NCBI GenBank assembly: GCA_030652255.1
Contig: JAUSAZ010000073.1
Span: 62,001 to 126,000, forward strand
Length of the DNA stretch: 64,000 bases
Source of the DNA: Myxococcales bacterium
GTDB taxonomy: Bacteria; Myxococcota_A; Polyangia; Polyangiales; Ga0077539
Direction of reading: 5' to 3'
Below, piece after piece: positions 1 through 8,631 of the stretch. The notes beneath the pieces were generated by a model, which searched no databases, was not told the origin of the DNA, and was given only the letters and a program-made list of their open reading frames with translations. Both the position numbers and the translations under genes were made by a program. How positions within the stretch are numbered: position 1 is the stretch's first letter; every line of letters begins with the position of its first letter.

Positions 1-1872
1 GTGCACCACCTCGCGGCCGAGCGCGCGCAGCTCGGGCGCCCGCTCACCCGCGGCGAGCGCGACGCGGTGGTGCTTCGCTCGGCGATGGAGGTGCGCGGCG
101 CCACGGCCTTCGGGGAGGTGATCATCGGGCTGGTGTACCTCCCGGTGCTCACGCTCCAGGGGGTCGAGGGCAAGACCTTCCAGCCCATGGCGCTGACGGT
201 GCTCTTCGCGCTCGCGGGGGCCTTCGTGCTGTCGCTCACCTTCGTCCCCGCCCTCGCCTCGCTGCTGCTCAGCGCCGACGCCCGGGACCTGCCGTCGCCC
301 ATCGTGACGGCCGCGCGGCGGGTGTACGAGCCCCTCCTGCGCGCCACCCTGCGGCGCCCGGCGGTGACCCTGGGTCTCGCGCTGCTGGGCCTCGGCGCCA
401 GCGCGGCGCTCGGGCGGGGCCTCGGGTCGGAGTTCGTGCCGCAGCTCAACGAGGGGGCGATCATCGTCGAGACGGTGCGCCAGCCCTCGACCAGCCTCGA
501 CGAGTCGGTGCGCCAGTCGACCCTCATCGAGCGGGTGCTCCTGCGCTTCCCCGAGGTGACCACCGTGGTGAGCAAGACCGGCCGCCCGGAGATCGCCAAC
601 GACCCGATGGGCGTCGAGCAGAGCGACGTGCTGGTGATGCTGCGCCCCGCGTCGCAGACCCTGCCGGCGCCCGAGCGCGACGCCCTCGTCGGCCGGATGC
701 GCGCGGCCCTGGTCGCCGCGGTGCCGGGCGTGGGCTTCGGCTTCACGCAGCCCATCCAGATGCGCATGAACGAGCTCCTGAGCGGCGTGCGCGCCGACGT
801 CGCGGTGAAGGTCTACGGCGAGGACCTCCCGACGCTGGCCCGCCTCGGGGCCGAGATCGCGCGCGCGCTGCGCACCGTCCGCGGCGCGACGGACCTCCGC
901 GCCGACCGGGTGGAGGGCATGCCGGTGCTGCGCGCCACCATCGACCGCCACGCCGCCGCGCGCCTCGGCGCCGACGGCCACGAGGCCCTGATGATGGTCG
1001 AGGCCATCGGCGGCCGCACCGTCGGGACCGTGCTGGAGGGCCGGCAGCGCTACCCCCTGCGCGTGCGGCTCCCGGCCGGGCTGCGCGACGACCTCGACGC
1101 CCTGCGCCGGCTGCCGGTGCACATCGCGGGCGACGCCACGGTGCCGCTGCGCGACGTGGCGACGCTGGAGCTCATCGACGAGCCCGTGGTGATCAACCGC
1201 GAGTCCCTCTCGCGCCGCCTCGTGGTGCAGACCAACGTGCGAGGCCGCGACCTCGGCGGCTTCGCGGCGGAGGCGCAGCGCGCCGTGGCCCGCTCGGTGC
1301 GCCTGCCGCCCGGCTACCGCCTGGAGTGGGGCGGGCAGTTCGAGAACCTGGAGCGGGCGCAGCTCCGGCTGGCGGTGGTGGTCCCCATCGCCCTCGCGCT
1401 CATCCTGGCGCTGCTCTTCATCTCGCTGCGCTCGGTGAGCGCCGCGCTGCTCATCTTCGCCAACGTCCCCTTCGCCGCGACCGGCGGCGTGCTCGCGCTC
1501 TGGGCCCGCGGCCTCCCTTTGAGCCTCTCGGCCGCGGTCGGGTTCATCGCGCTCTTCGGGGTCGCGGTGCTCAACGGCCTCGTGCTCATGACCCAGGTGC
1601 GACAGCTCCGCGCCGAGGGCCGGTCGGCCGCCGAGGCCGCGCAGGAGGGCGCCCTCCGCCGCCTGCGCCCGGTGCTCACCACCGCCCTCGTGGCCTCGCT
1701 GGGCTTCGTCCCGATGGCGCTCACCACCGGGGCCGGCAGCGAGGTGCAGCGCCCGCTCGCCACCGTGGTCATCGGCGGGCTCATCACCTCGACCCTGCTC
1801 ACCCTGCTCGTGCTCCCGACGCTCTACGCCTGGCTCGGCCGGCGCGACGCCCCCGCGCCGCCCGGCGTGTGA
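1..1872 (+). CDS. CzcA/CusA-family RND heavy-metal efflux pump, 5'-truncated by the window edge
   Basis: C-terminal 623 residues of an inner-membrane proton-driven RND pump that would export divalent or monovalent metal ions with a membrane-fusion protein and an outer-membrane channel. Family proteins are about 1040 residues, so the first 400 or so lie upstream of the window; the GTG at base 1 is not a real start because the reading already aligns inside the first membrane domain. Visible signatures are GVEGKTFQPMALTV in the TM5-TM6 region (about residues 55-70), the periplasmic FVPQLNEGAI stretch (about 145-155) typical of the heavy-metal subfamily, the docking/porter region 190-430, and the second transmembrane block from about residue 455 ending in LPTLYAWLGR. 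The partner genes are presumably upstream. Metal specificity cannot be read from this half. Confidence 0.88.
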   Translation: MHHLAAERAQLGRPLTRGERDAVVLRSAMEVRGATAFGEVIIGLVYLPVLTLQGVEGKTFQPMALTVLFALAGAFVLSLTFVPALASLLLSADARDLPSPIVTAARRVYEPLLRATLRRPAVTLGLALLGLGASAALGRGLGSEFVPQLNEGAIIVETVRQPSTSLDESVRQSTLIERVLLRFPEVTTVVSKTGRPEIANDPMGVEQSDVLVMLRPASQTLPAPERDALVGRMRAALVAAVPGVGFGFTQPIQMRMNELLSGVRADVAVKVYGEDLPTLARLGAEIARALRTVRGATDLRADRVEGMPVLRATIDRHAAARLGADGHEALMMVEAIGGRTVGTVLEGRQRYPLRVRLPAGLRDDLDALRRLPVHIAGDATVPLRDVATLELIDEPVVINRESLSRRLVVQTNVRGRDLGGFAAEAQRAVARSVRLPPGYRLEWGGQFENLERAQLRLAVVVPIALALILALLFISLRSVSAALLIFANVPFAATGGVLALWARGLPLSLSAAVGFIALFGVAVLNGLVLMTQVRQLRAEGRSAAEAAQEGALRRLRPVLTTALVASLGFVPMALTTGAGSEVQRPLATVVIGGLITSTLLTLLVLPTLYAWLGRRDAPAPPGV

Positions 1873-1890
1873 GCGGGTGATGGCCTCGCG

Positions 1891-2820
1891 CTACCGCCCC
1901 GGGATCGCCCGCTCGCCGTAGCCGTGGAGCGGCGCGATGCCGCTCGCCTCGCCGCCCGACGGGGAGAGCATCGCCGCGTCGACCGCGCGCATCGCCTCGC
2001 CCTCGAAGCCCCGGAAGGCCACCGTCCGGTGCGGTCGGATCAGCGAGAGGGCGTACAGCTCCTGGTAGGCCGCGAGCACCTCGGGCTGGTCGCGCAGCGC
2101 CCCGAGCGCCCGGCCCACCGCCAGCGGGTACTGCGCCTTCGCCTCGGCCACGAGCGCCGCGACCTTCACCCCCGTGTCGGCCTCGAGCTGCGCGGCGGCC
2201 AGGCGGCCGTTCTCGTCGAGGGCGGCCTTGGCGCGCTCCAGCCGCGCGGCGATGGTGCCGAAGATCTGCCGCGACACCTCGGGCAGCAGCTTCACGTTGC
2301 GGATGAACACCCGCTCGATCTTGAGCCCCCAGCGCGCGGTCTCGTCGGAGATGTCCTGCTGGAGCCGCTCGCCGAGCTCCGTGCGGTCGCTGAGGATCTC
2401 CGAGAACTCCCGGTTGCCCAGGATGGACGTGGCCGCGTGGGCGACGAGGTTCTGCAGCGCGCGGTCCCAGTCCGCGACCCCGAAGAGCGCCCTGGCCGGG
2501 TCTTCGATGCGGAACTCCAGCCAGAGGTCGACCATCAGCGTGGTGCCGCGCGCGTCGTTGACGTGCACGTCGTCGAAGAGCCGGAAGTCGCGGCGGAGCG
2601 AGACCGTGCGCAGCGCCACCCAGGGCAGCAGCCGCGCGGGCAGCCAGTGGAGGCCGGGCTCGCGCATGGTCTGCACGAGGCGGCCGAAGCTGGTGAGCAG
2701 CACGGCCTCCTCGTCGTCGACCTCCACGGTCATCGCGCGGGCGGCGGAGATGAGCAGCGGGACGATGGCGATGCCCGCGAGCGCGCCGATCACCAGGCGC
2801 AGGACTTCGGAGCTGTTCAT
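1891..2820 (-). CDS. SPFH/Band-7 membrane protein (slipin/HflC-like), second of a pair
   Basis: 309-residue protein with one N-terminal membrane segment (about residues 8-28) followed by an SPFH/Band-7 domain (about 30-200) and an Ala/Glu/Lys-rich helical tail (about 190-250). The stretches VEVDDEEAVLLTSFGR and GLHWLPARLLPWV are the usual start of an SPFH domain. SPFH proteins oligomerise into membrane rings or scaffolds and often control proteases or membrane microdomains. Its start overlaps the stop of the preceding SPFH gene by 4 nt (ATGA), so the two are probably translated together and form hetero-oligomers in the manner of HflK/HflC. The exact family is uncertain: it is shorter than HflK and has no recognisable protease neighbour. 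Confidence 0.8.
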   Translation of the reverse strand: MNSSEVLRLVIGALAGIAIVPLLISAARAMTVEVDDEEAVLLTSFGRLVQTMREPGLHWLPARLLPWVALRTVSLRRDFRLFDDVHVNDARGTTLMVDLWLEFRIEDPARALFGVADWDRALQNLVAHAATSILGNREFSEILSDRTELGERLQQDISDETARWGLKIERVFIRNVKLLPEVSRQIFGTIAARLERAKAALDENGRLAAAQLEADTGVKVAALVAEAKAQYPLAVGRALGALRDQPEVLAAYQELYALSLIRPHRTVAFRGFEGEAMRAVDAAMLSPSGGEASGIAPLHGYGERAIPGR

Positions 2821-3695
2821 GAGTGGTCCTTGACGAAGACGGCGCGGGACTCGGAGAGCACCTCGGCGCGGCGGCGGTCGACGTAGTCGCGGAGGGTCCC
2901 CCCGCCGTGCAGCGTGGCGAGCGCGGCGCCGAGGGTGCGCACCTCCGTCTCGACGGCCTGGGCCCGGGCCCTGGCGATGGCGATGCCCTGCTCGGCGGCG
3001 AGCACCCGCTGCTCGCAGTCGGCCTGCGCGCGGAAGTACAGCGCCTCGGCCTCGGTCTGCGCCTGGATCATCCCGTTGAGCGCCTCGGCGAGCTCGTCCG
3101 GGGGCAGGATGTCCGTGAGGTCGACGGCGTTGAAGTGCACGCCGTAGCGGTCGCCGATCTGCGTGCGGCAGAACTCCGCGATGCGGCGGTTGAGGGCCAC
3201 GCGCTCGCGGCGGATGAGGGCGTAGGCCCCGCCGCCGGCGCTGAGGTCAGCGCGGGCGAGGTCGTTGCGGAGGCTGCCCTCGGCGCGGAAGTTGGCGATC
3301 TCGTTGCGCAGCAGGCAGGTGAAGAGCCCGGTGATGTGCTCGATGGGCGCGCGCAGCCCGAAGAGGAACTCCTCCAGCCGCGCCTCGATGGGCTGGTAGC
3401 GCAGGATGGAGTCGAAGCGCAGCACGGTGCCGTCCTCGGCCATCGCCATCTGTCCCCCCTTCTCCCCGGAGAGGTCGACGGACTGCTCCATCGTCGGGAC
3501 CATCACCACCTTCTGCCACGGGCGCTTCCGGTGCAGGCCGGGGCCGAAGGTGCGCAGCCCCACCGCGCCCGCCCGCTCGACGGCCCCGAAGGTGGTGAGC
3601 ACCGCGAGGTGCCCCTCGCCGACCCGGAAGAAGCACCGCGACAGCACCATCAACCCGTAGAGAGAGAAGCCCAGGGCTATTCCGAGACCGATCAT
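2817..3695 (-). CDS. SPFH/Band-7 membrane protein, first of a pair
   Basis: 292-residue SPFH protein with an N-terminal membrane helix (residues 1-20) and a Band-7 domain beginning at FFRVGEGHLAVLTTFG (about residue 22). The region GLRTFGPGLHRKRPW matches the GPGLH motif of stomatin/HflK/C proteins. Residues about 190-260 form an Ala/Glu/Arg-rich predicted helix (EAEALYFRAQADCEQR). It lies 37 nt after the SulP-carbonic anhydrase gene on the same strand and overlaps the next SPFH gene by 4 nt, so a three-gene transcript is likely. The two SPFH proteins are clearly different from each other, which favours a heteromeric complex. Function in this context is unknown. Confidence 0.8.
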   Translation of the reverse strand: MIGLGIALGFSLYGLMVLSRCFFRVGEGHLAVLTTFGAVERAGAVGLRTFGPGLHRKRPWQKVVMVPTMEQSVDLSGEKGGQMAMAEDGTVLRFDSILRYQPIEARLEEFLFGLRAPIEHITGLFTCLLRNEIANFRAEGSLRNDLARADLSAGGGAYALIRRERVALNRRIAEFCRTQIGDRYGVHFNAVDLTDILPPDELAEALNGMIQAQTEAEALYFRAQADCEQRVLAAEQGIAIARARAQAVETEVRTLGAALATLHGGGTLRDYVDRRRAEVLSESRAVFVKDHS

Positions 3696-3732
3696 CGACG
3701 TCGCTTTCTGTTCGTTCGTAAACCGTCGGGTC

Positions 3733-5814
3733 CTAGAAGCGGTGGGGGTCGCGCCGGGGCTGCCAGCGCTGATCCCAGTCGGGGCCGCGGCGCTCCTCGT
3801 CGGCCGCCCGGGGTCGGCCGGGGTCGACCTCGCCCTCGAGCTCTCGGTACGCCGCCACGAGGCCGCGGTTGACCTCCACGACGTCCTCGTTGAACTCCCG
3901 GTGCACCTCGCCCACCATCGGCAGCCGCGCGACCGCGTCGGCGGTGTCGACGATGGCCCCGTGCGGCACCATGCGCCCGTCGGGCACCTCCACGCCCACC
4001 ACCACGGCCCCGATGCCGATGTAGCAGTGGGAGCCCACCACGGCGTCGTGCACCACGGCCTTGAAGCCCACGAAGGTGTCGTCGCCGATGTAGCAGGGCC
4101 CGTGCACCAGCGCGTTGTGCGCGAGGGACACGTTGCGCCCCACGTACACGGCCCAGTCCTCGCCCGCGACGGTGACCCACTTGTTCTTGAGGGCGTGCAC
4201 CACCACGCCGTCCTGCAGGTTGGTGTTGCTCCCGATGAAGAAGGGCGAGCCCTCGTCGGCCCGCACCGAGCTCCCCGCCGCGATGTGCACGTTGTCGCCC
4301 ATCACCACGCGCCCGATCACCGAGGCCTGCCGGTGCACGAAGGACGACGCGGACACCATCGCCCGGTCCTTGATCTGCGCGAGCCACTTATGGTGCCCCG
4401 GGGCGTCGAGCGCGCCCGATGGGCGGCGGGCCCTCGCGTCGTCGCGGCCCAGCACCGCGCGGATGCCCCGCTCGCGCCGGCTGGTGAGCTGCGCCCGGTC
4501 GGCGTGCTCGTGGCGGTGCAGCCAGGCGTGCACGGCGTGGAGCACCAGGCCGCCGACGAGGCCCGTCACCAGGTGGCCCGTCACCGTGCCCACGGCGGTC
4601 ACCACGAAGGCCGCGGCCTCGATGCGCTCGTGCCGCGCCAGCTCGACGAGGGTCTTCACCTCGATCAGCCGGAAGCCCACCACGCACAGCAGCCCGCCCA
4701 GCGCCGCCAGCGGCACCTGCGCGATGGTGCCCCCGAGGAAGAGCACCGCGGCCGCCAGCAGGATGCCGTGCACCAGCGCCGCCACGCGCGTGCGCCCGCC
4801 GCTCTGCACGTTGACCCCCGAGCGCACGATCACCCCGGTGACGGGCATGCCCTGGAGAAAGCCCACCCCCAGGTTGGCGAGGCCCTGGCCGAAGAGCTCG
4901 AGGTCGGGGTTGTGCGGCGGGGCGTCGGGGGTCATCCGGTCGAGCGCGCGGGCCGAGAGCAGCGACTCCACCGCCGCGAGCAGCGCCAGCGGGAGGGTGG
5001 CGGTGACGAGGTCGATCCAGCGCTCGTCGGGGATGGCCGGGAAGGTGGGCCGGGGAATCGACGCAGACACTGCGCCGACACGTTCGAGGTTCCAGTGGAG
5101 GTAGATGGAGACGGCGGTGACGAGCCCGATGCCCACGATGGCCGCGGGGAAACGCTTCATCTGCCGCGTCGAGCTCACCAGGAAGGCCACGAAGAGCCCG
5201 CTCACCACGGCGATCCACGAGACCTGATGAAGCCACGCCGGGCGGTGCATCATCTGCGCGAGCTCGAACACCCGGTAGTCGAAGCCGAGCACCTCGGGAA
5301 TCTGGCTGTCGAGCAGCTTGAGCCCGACGCCCGTGGTGAAGCCCGCGAGCACCGACTCGGGCACCCGCCGACCCAGCCGCCCGGCGAGCGAGAACGACAG
5401 GATCAGCTGGATGACGCCGATGATGATCGACGCCGCCGCGACCCCAGTGGCGCCGTAGGTGTGGGCCAGCCCGAGCACCATCACGTTGAGCGCCGCCGCG
5501 GGCCCGGTGACCTGCAGCCGCGCTCCGCCGAAGGTCGCCGCGATGCTGCCGCCCACGGCGCCTGCGATGAGCCCGGCCACCGGAGGGAGCCCGCTCGCGA
5601 CGGCGAGGGCGACGTTGAGGGGCAGCGCGACGGCGGCCACGGTGAGCCCCGCCACGAGGTCGGACACCAGGTGCGGCGAGCGGGCGACGTCGCCCCAGGT
5701 ACGCGCCCAGTCCACCGCCATCGCGCGCCAGCCCGAGCGCAGCGCCTCCCCCACACCAACCTCTCGCGCGCCCGGGTTGGACCTCGTCGGAGCCGCGCTG
5801 GGGGGATGACTCAT
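3733..5814 (-). CDS. SulP-family anion (bicarbonate?) transporter fused to a gamma-class carbonic anhydrase
   Basis: 693-residue fusion. Residues about 30-440 are a SulP permease with many hydrophobic segments, the GLTVAAVALPLNVALA start and an NxxVQSGGRTR stretch; no STAS domain follows. Residues about 475-675 form a left-handed beta-helix gamma-carbonic anhydrase. With residue 1 at the chosen ATG, R518, D520 and E521 (VRADEG) and the three zinc ligands H556-16=H540, H566 and H571 (VVVHAL, SLAHNALVHG) are present. The position equivalent to the proton-shuttle Glu84 of archaeal Cam (HALET) reads HALKN, as in CcmM-type enzymes. The inferred job is coupling bicarbonate transport to CO2/HCO3- interconversion at the inner membrane. 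The frame opens at a GTG at 5862, but the ATG at 5814 better fits the family. Beta-CA fusions to SulP are published; this one is gamma type. Confidence 0.85.
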   Translation of the reverse strand: MSHPPSAAPTRSNPGAREVGVGEALRSGWRAMAVDWARTWGDVARSPHLVSDLVAGLTVAAVALPLNVALAVASGLPPVAGLIAGAVGGSIAATFGGARLQVTGPAAALNVMVLGLAHTYGATGVAAASIIIGVIQLILSFSLAGRLGRRVPESVLAGFTTGVGLKLLDSQIPEVLGFDYRVFELAQMMHRPAWLHQVSWIAVVSGLFVAFLVSSTRQMKRFPAAIVGIGLVTAVSIYLHWNLERVGAVSASIPRPTFPAIPDERWIDLVTATLPLALLAAVESLLSARALDRMTPDAPPHNPDLELFGQGLANLGVGFLQGMPVTGVIVRSGVNVQSGGRTRVAALVHGILLAAAVLFLGGTIAQVPLAALGGLLCVVGFRLIEVKTLVELARHERIEAAAFVVTAVGTVTGHLVTGLVGGLVLHAVHAWLHRHEHADRAQLTSRRERGIRAVLGRDDARARRPSGALDAPGHHKWLAQIKDRAMVSASSFVHRQASVIGRVVMGDNVHIAAGSSVRADEGSPFFIGSNTNLQDGVVVHALKNKWVTVAGEDWAVYVGRNVSLAHNALVHGPCYIGDDTFVGFKAVVHDAVVGSHCYIGIGAVVVGVEVPDGRMVPHGAIVDTADAVARLPMVGEVHREFNEDVVEVNRGLVAAYRELEGEVDPGRPRAADEERRGPDWDQRWQPRRDPHRF

Positions 5815-5960
5815 CGGGCCGGGCGTTTGCACAACACGATCCACGTCGCATCTGCGGGCCACAGGTCACGTCGGACTGCGCCATCCGTCCGCATGATGGG
5901 GCAAATTGTCGCTCAGAACGGCCCCTCGCTCGCGCGGCGGGCGATCGGGGCATCGGTGTT

Positions 5961-6773
5961 ATGGTCGCGGCCGTGCTGCTCCTGCTCGACGCGGTGGTGA
6001 CCTTTCCGGGGGCCGTGTTCACGGTGCTTCTCGGGGTCGTGCTGCTGTACTGGCTGTCGATGCTGGTGGGCGCGGTCGACCTCGACGTGCTGGGCGGGGC
6101 CGAGCACGGCGGGGCCGACGCCGCAGCGGAGGGGGCCCTCCACGGCGGAGAGGGCGCCGAGGCGCACGGCGGGGACGCGGACGGCGGGGACGGCGGGGAC
6201 GCGGACGGCGGGGTGCTCAGCGCCCTCGGCGCGCTCGGGCTGCGCCGGCTGCCGATGACCGTGAGCGTGAGCCTGCTGGTGATCTGGGGCTGGCTCATCA
6301 GCGTGCTCGGCACGGTCTCGCTGGCGGAGGCGGCGTCGCACGTGATGCCGTCGTCGGTGTTCCGGGGGCTGCTGTTCGTGGTGGCGCTGGCGTCGTCGCT
6401 GAAGCTGGCGAGCGTGTCGGCGCGGCCCATCGCGCCGCTCTTCGTGGCCAACAATGCCTCCCGGCGCGAGCACCTCGTGGGCAAGGTCGCGGAGGTGTCC
6501 ACCGGGCGGCTCGACGCGGGCTTCGGGCAGGTGCTGGTGGGCGACGGCGGCGCGGGGCTGCTCATCGACGCGCGCCACGAGGGCGGCGCCGCGCTGAAGC
6601 GGGGCGACCGGGTGATCGTGACCTCCTGGGACGCGGACAAGGGCTTCGTGCTGGTGGAGCCCATCGACCGCTTCACGGCGCTGCGCGTGGAGGGCTCCGA
6701 GGGGCGGCAGGAGGCGGCGGAAGAGCTCCCGGCGAAGTCGGGGGACGACGCGGCGAAGCGGGTGATACGGTAG
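5961..6773 (+). CDS. YqiJ-like membrane protein with C-terminal OB-fold (flotillin partner)
   Basis: 270-residue protein. Residues 2-40 are strongly hydrophobic, residues 50-85 are a Gly/Asp/Ala/His-rich linker, two further membrane segments lie at about 98-120 and 132-150, and residues 170-255 look like the NfeD/YqiJ-type OB-fold (REHLVGKVAEVSTGRL, then VIVTSWDADKGFVLVEPI). This architecture and the position 55 nt upstream of a flotillin gene match the E. coli yqiJ-yqiK arrangement. The low-complexity His/Asp/Gly linker is not usual for the family and could bind metal, but that is speculation. It diverges from the SulP fusion, with regulatory sequence for both presumably in 5863-5960. Confidence 0.75.
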   Translation: MVAAVLLLLDAVVTFPGAVFTVLLGVVLLYWLSMLVGAVDLDVLGGAEHGGADAAAEGALHGGEGAEAHGGDADGGDGGDADGGVLSALGALGLRRLPMTVSVSLLVIWGWLISVLGTVSLAEAASHVMPSSVFRGLLFVVALASSLKLASVSARPIAPLFVANNASRREHLVGKVAEVSTGRLDAGFGQVLVGDGGAGLLIDARHEGGAALKRGDRVIVTSWDADKGFVLVEPIDRFTALRVEGSEGRQEAAEELPAKSGDDAAKRVIR

Positions 6774-6791
6774 CGCGGCGTCGGTGGGTCG

Positions 6792-6808
6792 CGGGCCCGA
6801 GAGGCCCG
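6792..6808 (+). other. Short GC hairpin in the yqiJ-yqiK intergenic leader
   Basis: CGGGCC (6792-6797) and GGCCCG (6803-6808) form a 6-bp stem with a 5-nt loop between the YqiJ-like stop codon and the ribosome-binding site of the flotillin gene. There is no T run, so it is not a convincing terminator. It could stabilise the mRNA or set relative expression of the two genes. Confidence 0.25.
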
Positions 6809-6828
6809 GAATGACAGAGGAGTGATTG

Positions 6829-8625
6829 ATGGAGCAGTTGATCCCCATCCTGGTTGCGGTGGTCGCGCTGGTGTTGCTGGCGCTGGGCGTCTTCGCGCTG
6901 CTGGCGCGGTTCTACCGGCAGGTCGATCAGGGCAAGGCCCTCATCGTCAACACGCTGAAGAGCGACCCCCTGGTGACCTTCACCGGGGCCATCGTGTACC
7001 CGATCATCCACCGCGCGGAGGTGATGGACATCTCGGTGAAGACCATCGAGATCGACCGGCGCGGAAAAGAGGGGTTGATCTGTAAAGACAACATCCGCGG
7101 GGACATCAAGGTCACGTTCTTCGTGCGGGTGAACAAGACCCACGAGGACGTGCTGAAGGTCGCGCAGGCCATCGGGTGCGTGCGCGCGAGCGACCAGGCG
7201 ACGGTGGAGGGGCTCTTCGAGGCGAAGTTCGCCGAGGCGCTCAAGACCGTCGGCAAGCGGATGAACTTCGAGGACCTCTACAAGGAGCGCGACCACTTCA
7301 AGGACGCGATCATCGAGGTCATCGGCAAGGACCTGAACGGGTTCGTCATGGACGACTGCGCCATCGACTACCTGGAGCAGACGCCCATCGAGTCGCTCGA
7401 CCAGAACAACATCATGGACGCCGAAGGGATCCGGAAGATCACCGACCTCACGGTGACCCAGAACCTCAAGACCAACGAGCTCCGGCAGAAGGAGCGGATG
7501 GAGACCGGGTCGCAGAACCTCGCTGGGGACGAGGCGGTGTTCCGCTTCGAGCAGAAGCGCTCGGAGGCCGAGGCGCGCAAGAACAAGGAGGTCTCCATCG
7601 CGCAGTCGCGAGAGCAGAACGAGGCCCAGCGCATCGCCAACGAGGAGGCCAAGCGCACGCTGCTCGCGCACGAGAAGAACTCCGAGGAGACCCTCGTGGC
7701 GCAGCAGGCCCGGGAGCGCGCGGTGCTCGTCGCCATGAAGAACAAGGAGCGCGAGATCGCCGTCGAGGTCGAGCGCGTCGAGCGCGCGCGGCAGATGGAG
7801 GTCACCACCCGGGAGGCCGACGTGGTCGCGCAGCAGATCACCCGCCAGGCCGAGATCGAGCGGCAGAAGCGGGAGATCGCCGAGGTGGTGCGCGGGCGCA
7901 TCGCGGTCGACAAGACCGTCGCCGAGGAGGAGGAGCGCATCAAGGACGTGCGCGCCATCGCCGAGGCCAGCCGGCACCGCGACACGCTGAAGATCACGGC
8001 CGAGGGCGAGGCGGCGCAGCTGACCACGCGGCAGGTGAAGGCGGCGGAGGCGGCCGAGGAGGTCGCCAAGGCGCAGGCGCGGCAGCGGCTGGTGCTGGCC
8101 GACGCCGACCTGGAGGTGGCGGACAAGCACTCGCGCGCGAAGGTGCGGCTGGCCGAAGGCACGCAGGCCGAGGCCTCGGCGGCGGGCCTCGCGGCGGCGC
8201 GGGTGCGAGAGGCCGACGCGAAGGCCCTGGAGCTGACGGGCGCGGCGGAGGCGAGCTCGATCCGCGCGAAGATGAGCGCGGAGGCGTCGGGCATCGGCGA
8301 GAAGGCCGAGGCGATGAAGGCCCTCGACGGGGTGAGCCGCCAGCACGAGGAGTTCAGGCTGCAGCTGGAGCAGCAGAAGGTGATCGCGCTGGAGTCCATC
8401 CGCGCGAAGAAGGACGTCGCCGGGGTGCAGGCCGAGGTGCTCAAGGCGGCCTTCGAGAACGCGAAGATCAACATCGTGGGCGGCGACGGGGCCTTCTTCG
8501 AGCGCTTCATCCGCGCGGTGACGGTGGGTCAGTCCATCGACGGCGCGGTGGACCAGAGCGAGGTGCTCAAGGGCCTGATGACCCAGCTCGGGACCGCCGT
8601 CGGCGAAGACGCCTCGAAGGACTGA
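6829..8625 (+). CDS. Flotillin / YqiK-like SPFH scaffold protein
   Basis: 598-residue membrane scaffold. Residues 3-27 are one membrane helix, residues about 30-200 an SPFH domain (CKDNIRGDIKVTFFVRVNK), and residues about 205-520 a long coiled coil very rich in Glu, Ala, Lys and Arg (ARERAVLVAMKNKEREIAVE). The C-terminus carries a shorter flotillin-type tail ending near VGEDASKD. Length and layout fit bacterial flotillins such as YqiK/FloT, which organise membrane microdomains. The ATG at 6829 is preferred over the TTG at 6826 because AGAGGAG (6816-6822) sits 6 nt before it. The next gene starts 6 nt after its stop, so the giant ATPase is almost certainly co-expressed and may be recruited to the flotillin assembly. 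Confidence 0.88.
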   Translation: MEQLIPILVAVVALVLLALGVFALLARFYRQVDQGKALIVNTLKSDPLVTFTGAIVYPIIHRAEVMDISVKTIEIDRRGKEGLICKDNIRGDIKVTFFVRVNKTHEDVLKVAQAIGCVRASDQATVEGLFEAKFAEALKTVGKRMNFEDLYKERDHFKDAIIEVIGKDLNGFVMDDCAIDYLEQTPIESLDQNNIMDAEGIRKITDLTVTQNLKTNELRQKERMETGSQNLAGDEAVFRFEQKRSEAEARKNKEVSIAQSREQNEAQRIANEEAKRTLLAHEKNSEETLVAQQARERAVLVAMKNKEREIAVEVERVERARQMEVTTREADVVAQQITRQAEIERQKREIAEVVRGRIAVDKTVAEEEERIKDVRAIAEASRHRDTLKITAEGEAAQLTTRQVKAAEAAEEVAKAQARQRLVLADADLEVADKHSRAKVRLAEGTQAEASAAGLAAARVREADAKALELTGAAEASSIRAKMSAEASGIGEKAEAMKALDGVSRQHEEFRLQLEQQKVIALESIRAKKDVAGVQAEVLKAAFENAKINIVGGDGAFFERFIRAVTVGQSIDGAVDQSEVLKGLMTQLGTAVGEDASKD

Positions 8626-8631
8626 TCGCAC

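Noticed and set aside
1..3. GTG at base 1 as the start of the RND pump
   Set aside because: The protein reading is already inside the family's conserved membrane region; the true start is outside the window.
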